From contig JAITBO010000392.1 of the NCBI GenBank assembly GCA_031283505.1, positions 1 through 10,030 on the forward strand: a stretch of 10,030 nucleotides of DNA. Reading direction: 5' to 3'. The translations under genes were made by a program, and so were the position numbers. Positions 1 through 6,238 of the stretch are shown here, in pieces. How positions within the stretch are numbered: the first letter of the stretch is position 1; the number at the start of each line of letters is the position of its first letter. This DNA comes from Treponema sp. Lineage in GTDB: Bacteria > Spirochaetota > Spirochaetia > Treponematales > Breznakiellaceae. A model generated the notes under the pieces. It was not told the DNA's origin. It did not search any database and worked only from the letters and a program-made list of their open reading frames with translations.

Positions 1-120
1 GCCGATAAGCCGGGCTCCTCCGAATACCAGTTTAACCGCCCGTTCCAGGGCCTCCAGGCCGTAGCCCCGGCCTTCACCTACCACCACGTAATCGGGGTTG
101 ACGTAGGAGATTTTTATGAA
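1..120 (-). pseudogene. HAD-IIA (NagD-like) hydrolase fragment, 5'-truncated, continues past the left edge
   Basis: Read on the minus strand, this stretch encodes a segment containing NPDYVVVGEGRGYGLEAL and then a GGARLIG stretch. That matches the middle of HAD subfamily IIA sugar-phosphate phosphatases (NagD/AraL type), where a 'PDYVVVG' strand precedes a helix and an 'xGARxIaTNPD' motif. In family members about 120 residues, including the catalytic DxDG motif, come before this point. Here the frame hits a TGA at 148-150 with no ATG, GTG or TTG between it and the homology, and nothing upstream on this strand looks like the missing N-terminus. The 3' part lies outside the window. I infer that the gene lost its 5' end by recombination near 105-120, where an unrelated plus-strand remnant begins. 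A sequencing frameshift cannot be excluded, but no other frame resembles a HAD N-terminus. Confidence 0.55.
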
Positions 121-371
121 AAAGAGAGCAACTGTGGCAAGAACTATTCAGCATTTTGCTGACATTCGGGTTCGGGCTTATTCTCACCGGTTGCGATACC
201 AGGACCAGCGGAGGGAAGCGACACCTTCGGTAATAATACCGGAGGGTGCGGGAAACCGCCTGGCATCCCCATATCAACCACCTTTTCCGCCCCAAGCTAA
301 AGCGTTCCGAGGGAGGAATCCGCCCTGAACCGGATGATGAATCTGAATTGTGGGGCAAATTTAGAGTTTAA
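116..371 (+). pseudogene. Degraded lipoprotein-like gene remnant
   Basis: A TAGGAGA ribosome binding site at about 104-110 precedes an ATG at 116 followed by Lys-Lys-Arg. The ATG frame soon loses sense. The frame shifted by one base, entered through the run of five A at 119-123, reads ELFSILLTFGFGLILTGCDT (141-200). This is a hydrophobic segment ending in a perfect LTGC lipobox, so a lipoprotein signal peptide is split from its start codon by a one-base frameshift. That frame stops at 231. It reopens without a start and ends at TAA 369-371 with an acidic tail (PEPDDESELWGKFRV). A clear terminator lies 80 bp downstream on the same strand, consistent with a former transcription unit. The mature protein is unrecognisable. 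The signal-peptide reading is fairly convincing; the extent and end of the remnant are guesses. Confidence 0.4.
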
Positions 372-450
372 GGCGCGGCGGAGGGCGCAGGAAGCTGCTG
401 GCGAAGTATGAAAAAAAGACATGGAACTATCAGGTACTAGCGGAGTTTAC

Positions 451-480
451 CTGCGCCATATTATATGGCGCAGTTTTATT
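451..480 (+). terminator. Rho-independent terminator
   Basis: CTGCGCCATA (451-460) and TATGGCGCAG (464-473) form a perfect 10-bp stem with a 3-nt loop, followed directly by TTTTATT (474-480). The U-tract is only on the plus-strand side, so it ends plus-strand transcription, presumably of the degraded gene upstream. Confidence 0.85.
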
Positions 481-702
481 CCAGCCCATCCTGACCTTAT
501 TTCCGAAGGCTCTATCGCGGAATTATGTATGAACAAAACCTCCCCCGCCTAAAATCGTTTCACCTCAACCTCTTCTGGAGGGGTTGCTATGATTAAACCG
601 GACAGCAGTGGAAAAAAATATAAAAAAAGCGCATGTGTTCCAGGGGGTCTGCCGTGTAAGTCTGCGGCTTCCCCCCGGATGGATGATTTGCCTCCGCCTT
701 TC
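481..702. other. Intergenic stretch with one orphan start site
   Basis: I see no convincing gene here. A strong plus-strand ribosome binding site (GGAGGGG at 576-582) stands 6 bases before ATG 589. The reading frame opens with a Lys-rich stretch (MIKPDSSGKKYKKS), but it then runs for 335 codons antisense to the downstream aromatic gene, which is typical of a shadow. It may be the start of a gene whose body has been lost, or coincidence. Confidence 0.4.
612..676 (-). terminator. Possible terminator of the DAHP synthase-prephenate dehydratase gene
   Basis: On the minus strand, 26 bases past the stop codon, GGGGG (675-671) pairs with CCCCC (647-643) and an inner GCCG/CGGC stem (668-665 with 654-651). 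Two runs of seven T follow, at 627-621 and 618-612. The 14-base gap between stem and U-tract is longer than in a classical terminator, so the call is tentative. Confidence 0.35.
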
Positions 703-2664
703 TTAAAGCGCTCCCCGGTAGGCTCCCAAAAAGTGGAAATCTTCAGTTTTGGTTTTCAGTTCTTCCAGGGCGGCATCGAATTCGCCTTCGCCTTCGGTCT
801 TAGGGAGGCTGACATCCACGTAGAAGAGGTAACGCCAAGGCTGGCCCTGAATGGGGCGGGATTCAAGTTTAATCATGTTGATTTCCCGGTCGCTCATGAT
901 CTTGAGGCAGGTAACCAGGGAACCGGGTTTGTCGGGAACCGAGAAAACCAGGGAGGCCTTGTTGGGTTTGCCGGACCCCATGCTGGGCGGCGTGGGGGCG
1001 GCATCGCCGTTGTTTTTCCGGGCGATTATGACAAAGCGGGTGTAGTTCAGGGGATTGGTTTCTATCCCTTCTTTAAGAACGGTAAGACCGTGGGCCAGGG
1101 CGGCGGCTTCCCCGGCGATGGCGGCTATGGCAGGCCGCTGGGATTCGCTTTCCTTCAGGATGGAGGCCACGGCGGCGGCGGTGTTATAACAGGGTTCGAG
1201 CCGCCAGGGATACTTGTCCAGGAAGTCTTTGCACTGGGCGAAACCCTGGGAATGGCTGCGGACTACCTTGATGGTGTCCAGGGTGGCTGTCTCGTGGGCT
1301 ATAAGACAGTGGACGATGCGAAGTTTCAGTTCCCCTGCCATGGCGATATCCGGATACCGCAGAAAGAGATCGTAGTTTTCGTGGATAGACCCGGCAAGGC
1401 TGTTTTCCACCGGAACCACCCCGAAACTTGCGGAACCATCCAGAACCGCGTCGAAAAGGGCGCCAAACGAAGGGCAGGCAAGGCGGGGAGCGTCCTCCCC
1501 AAAGGCCCGCATAAGGGCTTGCTCGGCGTAGGCTCCGCTTTCCCCGGAAAAGGCGATCTTATCGGAGACGGGTCCCTGCGAAGGGGCGCTTCCTGACGCC
1601 GCGCCGGATAAAAGGCGATCCGGGCCGGTGTAAAGCCCGTACCGGGGCGTCCTGAGGAGTTCTTTCCCAACCACCGGGGCCAGGGCTTCGATGTCCCGCA
1701 TAAGCCGCTCAAACTGGGAAGGATAGAGGGATTGGGGGCCGTCGGAGAGGGCGGAGTCCGGCTTGGGATGGACCTCCACAGTAAGACCGTCCGCACCGGC
1801 GGCTATGGCGGCCAGGCCGGCGGAGGAGACCATGCCCCGTATGCCCACGGCGTGGCTGGGGTCCACGATGACCGGCAGATGGGAGAGCCGCTTGATCACC
1901 GGAATCGCCGAAATGTCCAGGGTATTCCGGGTGTAGGTCTCGAAGGTCCTGATACCCCGCTCACAGAGAACCACATCCCGGGTCCCCGAAGCCAGGAGGT
2001 ATTCAGCCGAAAGAAGCCATTCCTCAATGGTTGCCGAGGGCCCCCGTTTCAGCAGCACCGGTTTCCCCAAAGCCCCCACCTTCTTGAGAAGTTCAAAGTT
2101 CTGCATATTCCGGGCGCCTATCTGGAACATATCGGTCAAATCCTTCATCTGCTCCGCCCACTCCGGAGAAACTACCTCGGTAACTATGGGCATACTCAGC
2201 TCCTCCCCCGCCGCCTTCATATATTCCAGGCCCTTCATGCCCAGGCCCTGGAATGCGTAGGGGCTGGTCCGGGGTTTGAAGGCCCCGCCCCGAAGTATCA
2301 CCGCTCCGGATTCCCGTACCCGCGCCGCAGTCTCCAGTATTTGCTCCCGGCTCTCCACCGCGCAGGGCCCGGCGATGACGGAGATACGGGAACCCCCGAT
2401 CTTGACGGGACCCACGGTGACAATGGAATCGCCGGTCTTGGTTTCCCGGGAGGCCAGTTCGAAAGGTTTGGACGTGGCAGCGACCCGCTCCACCCCCGGC
2501 AGAAGGGTCAATTCCTGTATGTCCGAAGCCGCCTTGCCGGTGGCCCCGATAATTTCATCGTCCCCCAGAGTCTGTTCCCGGAGGCTGAATCCCCGTTCCT
2601 GCAAAAAAGCGCGTATCATTTCCTTATCGTGGGAGGAAATACCCTTGGACAGTACGACTATCAT
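703..2664 (-). CDS. aroF-pheA: Fused DAHP synthase (type I-beta) / prephenate dehydratase with C-terminal ACT domain
   Basis: A 653-residue cytoplasmic enzyme. Residues 1-75 form the ferredoxin-like N-terminal regulatory domain seen in Thermotoga-type DAHP synthase, and residues 85-335 the catalytic barrel joining phosphoenolpyruvate and erythrose 4-phosphate. Visible barrel motifs are GPCAVE, KPRTSP, KRGPSAT and VDPSHAVG. The four metal ligands expected from the family fall at C101, H271, E297 and D308. After a Ser/Gly/Pro linker (about 340-368), residues 369-548 form prephenate dehydratase, which makes phenylpyruvate; motifs are VENSLAGSIHENYD, SHSQGFAQC and the catalytic TRF (542-544). Residues 569-645 form an ACT domain with GSLV and ESRP, the phenylalanine-binding signature. 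There is no chorismate mutase domain. The start is the ATG at 2664, with GGAG six bases upstream and the usual family start MIVVL. A GTG at 2736 would add 24 residues but its ribosome site is badly spaced. The gene appears monocistronic. Feedback control of both activities by phenylalanine is inferred from the domains. Confidence 0.93.
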   Translation of the reverse strand: MIVVLSKGISSHDKEMIRAFLQERGFSLREQTLGDDEIIGATGKAASDIQELTLLPGVERVAATSKPFELASRETKTGDSIVTVGPVKIGGSRISVIAGPCAVESREQILETAARVRESGAVILRGGAFKPRTSPYAFQGLGMKGLEYMKAAGEELSMPIVTEVVSPEWAEQMKDLTDMFQIGARNMQNFELLKKVGALGKPVLLKRGPSATIEEWLLSAEYLLASGTRDVVLCERGIRTFETYTRNTLDISAIPVIKRLSHLPVIVDPSHAVGIRGMVSSAGLAAIAAGADGLTVEVHPKPDSALSDGPQSLYPSQFERLMRDIEALAPVVGKELLRTPRYGLYTGPDRLLSGAASGSAPSQGPVSDKIAFSGESGAYAEQALMRAFGEDAPRLACPSFGALFDAVLDGSASFGVVPVENSLAGSIHENYDLFLRYPDIAMAGELKLRIVHCLIAHETATLDTIKVVRSHSQGFAQCKDFLDKYPWRLEPCYNTAAAVASILKESESQRPAIAAIAGEAAALAHGLTVLKEGIETNPLNYTRFVIIARKNNGDAAPTPPSMGSGKPNKASLVFSVPDKPGSLVTCLKIMSDREINMIKLESRPIQGQPWRYLFYVDVSLPKTEGEGEFDAALEELKTKTEDFHFLGAYRGAL

Positions 2665-2756
2665 GTAAAACTCCGGTACGGTAAAGCTGTTGTCTGAGCC
2701 TGTCTCAAAACTAATTGACTGTGCGCTAACACGCACGGTTTTGGGAAAGCCTCCTT

Positions 2757-2784
2757 ATTATAAAATATTTTGAAAAAAGAAAAA
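2757..2784 (-). promoter_or_regulatory. Putative sigma-70 promoter of the aromatic fusion gene
   Basis: On the minus strand a perfect TATAAT (2762-2757) lies 16 bp after TTTTTC (2784-2779). Transcription would begin near 2750 and give an ~86-base leader. The leader contains a small perfect stem GTGCG/CGCAC (2736-2721), with no U-tract that would make it an attenuator, and the GGAG site before ATG 2664. Confidence 0.5.
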
Positions 2785-3168
2785 GAGGTCCGAAAAAATT
2801 TGCGCACGGGGTTTGAACCTGCGGTTTAATAAGTTTTGGAATTTCTTTTTTCACCGGGGATAAAGTAAATTTTTGACCAATCTCCATGAAATATTGACTA
2901 TACATCTGAAAAAAACCGGGGGTATAATTGCTTTATACTTAAAGAAACCCTGTACCCGAATTTTTTTTTTGAAAGTCTGTATGATGTGACTTCGATAGTT
3001 AAAAAAAACGCTCTCTGGCGGGGGCGTTACGGGGGTGGAACCCCCATTGGGGGGGTAACGGAAGACTTGCGGAGGGTCTGCGGCCCGGAGCAAGGCTGTA
3101 GTTAGGGGGGTTCTCCTCCCTTTAAAAGATTATCGAACTCACATTATATACCATTGAGGAGGATGAAG
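2785..3168. other. Intergenic region upstream of the dehydrogenase operon
   Basis: No gene is supported here. It contains a hairpin at about 2803-2823 (CGCA-GGTT-AACC-TGCG) whose minus-strand side runs into six T. There is a plus-strand TATAAT at 2923-2928 without a good -35 (a TTGACT at 2894 is 23 bp away). A nested inverted repeat GGGTATAA...TTATA...TACCC (2920-2957) is followed by a 10-T homopolymer (2961-2970), which could act as a plus-strand terminator or attenuator. The G-rich repeat listed separately follows. The dehydrogenase promoter must lie here, but I cannot place it confidently. Confidence 0.4.
3018..3118 (+). repeat. G-rich structured repeat, copy 1
   Basis: It begins with GCGGGGGCGTTAC, then a perfect hairpin GGGGGT-gga-ACCCCC (3031-3045), the core GGGGGTAACGGAA (3051-3063), a variable AGAC/GTCT hairpin (3063-3079) and GGAGCAAGG (3087-3095). 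It ends in a GGGGGG-ttct-CCTCCC stem (3105-3120) followed by three T. Order and flanks match the copies at 5330-5395 and 9408-9490. It lies within the leader region of the dehydrogenase operon. Confidence 0.6.
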
Positions 3169-4230
3169 ATGGAAGGAACGATGAAGGGAGCGTATCTGCC
3201 GGGAAACAGCACGGTTATCCTTAAAGATGTCCCCATTCCCAAGCCGGGGCATGGACAGGTCCTGGTAAAAATGAAGGCGTGTACCATCTGCGGCAGCGAT
3301 ATACGGGCGATTTACCGGGAGCATACCGGCAAAGGGGCCGAAGGTTATCAGGGAGTTATCGCGGGCCACGAACCCTGCGGTCAGGTTGTTGAAGAAGGAC
3401 CGGGGATTAAACGGTTCAAAAAGGGAGCCAGGGTCATCGTATACCATATTTCCGGCTGCGGGATCTGCCACGATTGCCGCATGGGGTATATGATCTCCTG
3501 TTCGTCTCCTCTCAGGGCGGCTTACGGCTGGCAGCGGGACGGCGGTATGGCGGAGTACATACTCTGCGACGAAAAAGATCTGGTGGAGCTGCCTGACGAA
3601 TTGACTTATGCCGACGGCGCCCAGGTTGCCTGCGGGTTCGGTACGGTCTACGAAGCAATCTACAAGATCGGGGTAAGCGGTGCGGACAATGTTCTGGTCG
3701 TAGGACTTGGTCCTGTGGGGCTGGCGGCCCTGATGCTTGCTAGGGCTATGGGCGCCCGGAAACTTTTTGGCATAGAGAACAATCCCTACCGGATTGAATT
3801 GGCGAATAAGCTGGGCCTTGCGGACACCATTCTGACGGTGGGAACGGACAATGTGGACAAGATTAGAGCCCTGACCGAGGGCAACGGGGTGGAAAAGGCC
3901 TTTGATACATCCTCCAGCGACGAGGGGCGGCAGACCGCTATCCGGGCGGCCCGGCAGTGGGGAAAAATCGCGCTTATAGGGGAAGGGAATACCGTCAATT
4001 TTAACCCCAGCCCGGACATCATTCATCCTCAAAAGAGCATCTACGGAAGCTGGGTGACCAGCATCTGGCTTATGGAAAATCTGGTAGAAGAATTGGTGCG
4101 CTGGAATCTGCATCCCGACGCTCTGGTGACCCATCGTTTTCCCCTGGAAGAAGCGGCCAAGGCTTACAAGCTCATGGCGGAAGGGAACTGCGGTAAAGTC
4201 GCCATCTGTGCCGGCGAGGAACTAAAGTAG
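3169..4230 (+). CDS. Zinc-dependent medium-chain alcohol/polyol dehydrogenase
   Basis: A 353-residue cytoplasmic MDR-superfamily oxidoreductase that should interconvert an alcohol (polyol or sugar) and a ketone with a nicotinamide cofactor. The N-terminal GroES-like domain carries the catalytic zinc site (C41 in CTICGSD, and H67-E68 in AGHEPCG, the sorbitol-dehydrogenase pattern). A four-cysteine structural zinc lobe follows at C97, C100, C103 and C111. The Rossmann domain has GLGPVG (179-184), and E203 at the end of the second strand suggests NAD rather than NADP. Of the clustered starts, ATG 3169 is chosen because GAGGAGG (3156-3162) ends six bases before it; the ATGs at 3163 and 3181 are too close to or too far from that site. 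It is the first gene of an operon with the aldo/keto reductase 11 bp downstream. The substrate cannot be read from the sequence; L-iditol/sorbitol or threonine-type activity are both possible. Confidence 0.9.
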   Translation: MEGTMKGAYLPGNSTVILKDVPIPKPGHGQVLVKMKACTICGSDIRAIYREHTGKGAEGYQGVIAGHEPCGQVVEEGPGIKRFKKGARVIVYHISGCGICHDCRMGYMISCSSPLRAAYGWQRDGGMAEYILCDEKDLVELPDELTYADGAQVACGFGTVYEAIYKIGVSGADNVLVVGLGPVGLAALMLARAMGARKLFGIENNPYRIELANKLGLADTILTVGTDNVDKIRALTEGNGVEKAFDTSSSDEGRQTAIRAARQWGKIALIGEGNTVNFNPSPDIIHPQKSIYGSWVTSIWLMENLVEELVRWNLHPDALVTHRFPLEEAAKAYKLMAEGNCGKVAICAGEELK

Positions 4231-4241
4231 AAGGAGGCCCT

Positions 4242-5234
4242 ATGTCCGGCAGCATTGATCCAAAAACCGTCCCCCAGGTAACCCTGGCGTCGGGTGAAAA
4301 AATCCCCGGCATCGGTATGGGAACCTTCGGTTCCGACAAGTACGTCCCTGCCTCGGTTGCCGCCGCCGTAGCCGGGGCCATTCGTTACGGATACCGGCTC
4401 TTTGACTGCGCCTCGGTCTACGGCAACGAAAACCTCATTGGCGGCGTTTTTGAAGAAGTCCTGAAAAGCGGCGCGGTACGGCGGGAAGATCTCTTTGTCA
4501 CCTCCAAGGTTTGGAACGATATGCACGGAAAAGGGGATGTGCTTATTTCTTTGGCAAAAACCCTTAAAGATCTGCGCCTTGACTATGTGGATTCCTACCT
4601 TGTACATTGGCCCCTCCCCAATTATCATGCTCCCGGCTGTGACGGTCTTGCCCGGAACCCCGCCTCCGTACCCTTTTCGGCGGAACGCTTCCTTGCCGTC
4701 TGGTCGCAGATGGAACGGATACAAAAGATGGGGCTGGCCCGGTATATAGGAATGTCGAATATGACTGCCTCAAAACTGGAAGCGGTCCTGCCCGGTTGCA
4801 CGATCCCCCCGGCCATGATCGAAATGGAACTGCATCCAAGTTTCCAGCAGCCCGGACTTTTTGAATATTGTAACAAACGGGGCATTTCCGTAGTCGGTTA
4901 CTGTCCCCTCGGCTCCCCGAACAGGCCGGAACGGGACAGAACCCCTCAGGACGTGGCGGACACGGAAATCCCCGAAATCATCGCCATTGCCCAGGCCCAT
5001 AAGATCCACCCTGCCCTGGTATGCCTGAAATGGGCGGTACAACGGGGGCAAATTCCCATTCCCTTTTCCACTACCGAAAAAAACTACCAGGCCAATCTGC
5101 GCTGTGTCACCGAAGATCCCCTTTCCGCCGCCGAGATGGAGTCTGTCAAAAAAGCGGACAGAAACTGCCGGCTGATTAAAGGCCAAGTCTTCCTGTGGCC
5201 GGACGCAAAAGGCTGGGAGGATATTTGGACTTAA
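4242..5234 (+). CDS. Aldo/keto reductase
   Basis: A 330-residue cytoplasmic (alpha/beta)8-barrel reductase, about the usual family length, expected to reduce an aldehyde or ketone (often a sugar) with NAD(P)H. The complete catalytic tetrad is visible: D55 and Y60 in FDCASVYGNE, K89 in TSKVWN and H122 in YLVHWP. Family segments IGMSNMTASKLEAVL and VEMELHP-like IEMELHPSFQQ, and the cofactor-loop stretch IPFSTTEKNYQANL, follow in order. The C-terminus (GQVFLWPDAKGWEDIWT) closes the active-site side as in other AKRs. AGGAGG (4232-4237) stands four bases before the ATG. Tight coupling to the dehydrogenase suggests the two act in sequence on one substrate, for example an oxidoreductive polyol/sugar conversion, but this is inference. 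I cannot assign a specific AKR subfamily. Confidence 0.9.
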   Translation: MSGSIDPKTVPQVTLASGEKIPGIGMGTFGSDKYVPASVAAAVAGAIRYGYRLFDCASVYGNENLIGGVFEEVLKSGAVRREDLFVTSKVWNDMHGKGDVLISLAKTLKDLRLDYVDSYLVHWPLPNYHAPGCDGLARNPASVPFSAERFLAVWSQMERIQKMGLARYIGMSNMTASKLEAVLPGCTIPPAMIEMELHPSFQQPGLFEYCNKRGISVVGYCPLGSPNRPERDRTPQDVADTEIPEIIAIAQAHKIHPALVCLKWAVQRGQIPIPFSTTEKNYQANLRCVTEDPLSAAEMESVKKADRNCRLIKGQVFLWPDAKGWEDIWT

Positions 5235-5273
5235 AAGAAGCTGTTTCAAAGTGAACAAATTAAGAAGGGGGAG

Positions 5274-5323
5274 CGCATAAGTTCCGAAGCCAAAGGTATG
5301 GTGCCTTGTATGCGGCGTTTTTT
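5274..5323 (+). terminator. Branched terminator-like structure after the reductase operon
   Basis: CGCATA (5274-5279) pairs with TATGCG (5309-5314), with a small inner AAGG/CCTT stem, and six T follow at 5318-5323. An outer GGGGGAGC (5267-5274)/GCTCCCCC (5330-5337) pair encloses the whole structure. It is 40 bp past the reductase stop. The long loop makes termination efficiency uncertain. Confidence 0.45.
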
Positions 5324-5329
5324 GACGTT

Positions 5330-5395
5330 GCTCCCCCTCGCTCCAGCCAAGCGACTTGCTTCGCAAGTCGCAGCCTTTCGCTACCCCCACTCGTT
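5330..5395 (-). repeat. G-rich structured repeat, copy 2 (inverted, lacks the first hairpin)
   Basis: On the minus strand it reads GGGGGTAGCG (5388-5379), then a perfect 9-bp hairpin GCGACTTGC-gaa-GCAAGTCGC (5371-5351), then GGAGCGAGGGGGAGC (5344-5330). The two outer blocks are identical to copy 3 (10 and 15 bases), while the internal hairpin differs completely in sequence. It lies between the converging reductase and ATPase genes. Confidence 0.65.
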
Positions 5396-5469
5396 TCTTA
5401 CAGGATATAACATTCTTAACGTGTTGTAGACCTAGACATAAAGCCCTTACGTGGCGAAAGGCCGACGGA

Positions 5470-6210
5470 TTATTCCTCCAAGATAAGCAGGGTCTTGGGA
5501 TCCAGCCGCAGGGCTATGTGTTCCGGATTGTAGACATCCCGGTCCTTGGATATGGTCAGTTCGATGTGATCCACCTTGGGGTCCAGGGCGATGATCACAT
5601 CAATAAGGTCCACATAGTCCCCTATGACCAGGGGAATGCCCCGCTTGTCATAGGCGGGTCCCAGGACGCCGACGGACGCGGACCTGGGGAGTTCCCCGGG
5701 AGCTTTGACGGTACAACTGTACCAGATAGAAAGCCCCAATTCCCGGGCAAAATCCCTGGCGCCCTGAAGTCGTTCCCGTTCGCCGGGAGAAAAATCCAGG
5801 CCGTCCACGATCACCGCTTGGGCGTCAAAGCCCCCTTCGGTGATCAGCGCCCTAAGGCTCCGGTTTATCTGTTCCCCGCTGATCCCTTCCTGACTGAATT
5901 TCATAAGAACCCGGTTCTTGATCACATCGTTTTTTACCTCCGCGATGTTTTCCAGGTTCTTCTTCATCACAAATTCCTCAAAAATATCCTCGTACCAGGC
6001 CAGCACATAATCGGTATGCTTGGTAAAGGATACGTGTATCACTTTTTTCCCCTGCAAAAGCTTGTCCAGGGCGATCTGGACCAAAACCGAAGTTTTACCG
6101 ATACCGCTGGGGGCGGCAATGATCCCTATTTCTCCGGCCTTGAGTCCGCCATGTATAGACTTTTCAAAAACGCGAACCGGACTGCGCTCCACAAGTTCGT
6201 TCTTAACCAC
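5470..6210 (-). CDS. RecA/KaiC-like P-loop ATPase cotranscribed with EF-G
   Basis: A 246-residue soluble protein of the RecA/DnaB/KaiC ATPase fold. It opens with a segment like that before the P-loop in DnaB/KaiC proteins (IHGGLKAGEIGIIAAPSGIG). Walker A is A33-x4-G38-K39-T40, and Walker B is the hydrophobic strand ending in D136 (AVIVDGLD). There is no DnaB N-terminal domain, no second ATPase domain, and no helicase or DNA-binding extension. The start is GTG 6210, because GGAGG lies eight bases upstream and no ATG is available. It begins 28 bp after the fusA stop on the same strand, so the two are very probably one transcript. The biochemical role is unknown; a link to translation or ribosome function is suggested only by this position. 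A family named 'hypothetical' or 'DnaB-like helicase C-terminal' in databases is likely. Confidence 0.8.
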   Translation of the reverse strand: MVKNELVERSPVRVFEKSIHGGLKAGEIGIIAAPSGIGKTSVLVQIALDKLLQGKKVIHVSFTKHTDYVLAWYEDIFEEFVMKKNLENIAEVKNDVIKNRVLMKFSQEGISGEQINRSLRALITEGGFDAQAVIVDGLDFSPGERERLQGARDFARELGLSIWYSCTVKAPGELPRSASVGVLGPAYDKRGIPLVIGDYVDLIDVIIALDPKVDHIELTISKDRDVYNPEHIALRLDPKTLLILEE

Positions 6211-6238
6211 TTGGTATTCCTCCGTAAAAACTTTTCGT

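Noticed and set aside
589..1596. 335-codon plus-strand frame with a good ribosome site at its start
   Set aside because: Nearly all of it is antisense to the well-supported aromatic fusion gene and its composition (Gly- and Phe-rich, no motifs) is that of a shadow. Only the start is odd.
1732..2697. 321-codon plus-strand frame
   Set aside because: Lies wholly antisense to the DAHP synthase domain; no recognisable motifs.
2801..2826. tRNA T-arm-like sequence (GGTTCAAACC on the minus strand)
   Set aside because: The flanking stem does not pair properly and no acceptor, D or anticodon arm is present; better read as a simple hairpin.
2851..3093. 80-codon minus-strand frame in the intergenic region
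   Set aside because: Overlaps the G-rich repeat, has no ribosome site and low-quality composition.
3139..4134. 331-codon minus-strand frame opposite the dehydrogenase
   Set aside because: Antisense shadow of a gene with complete zinc and cofactor motifs.
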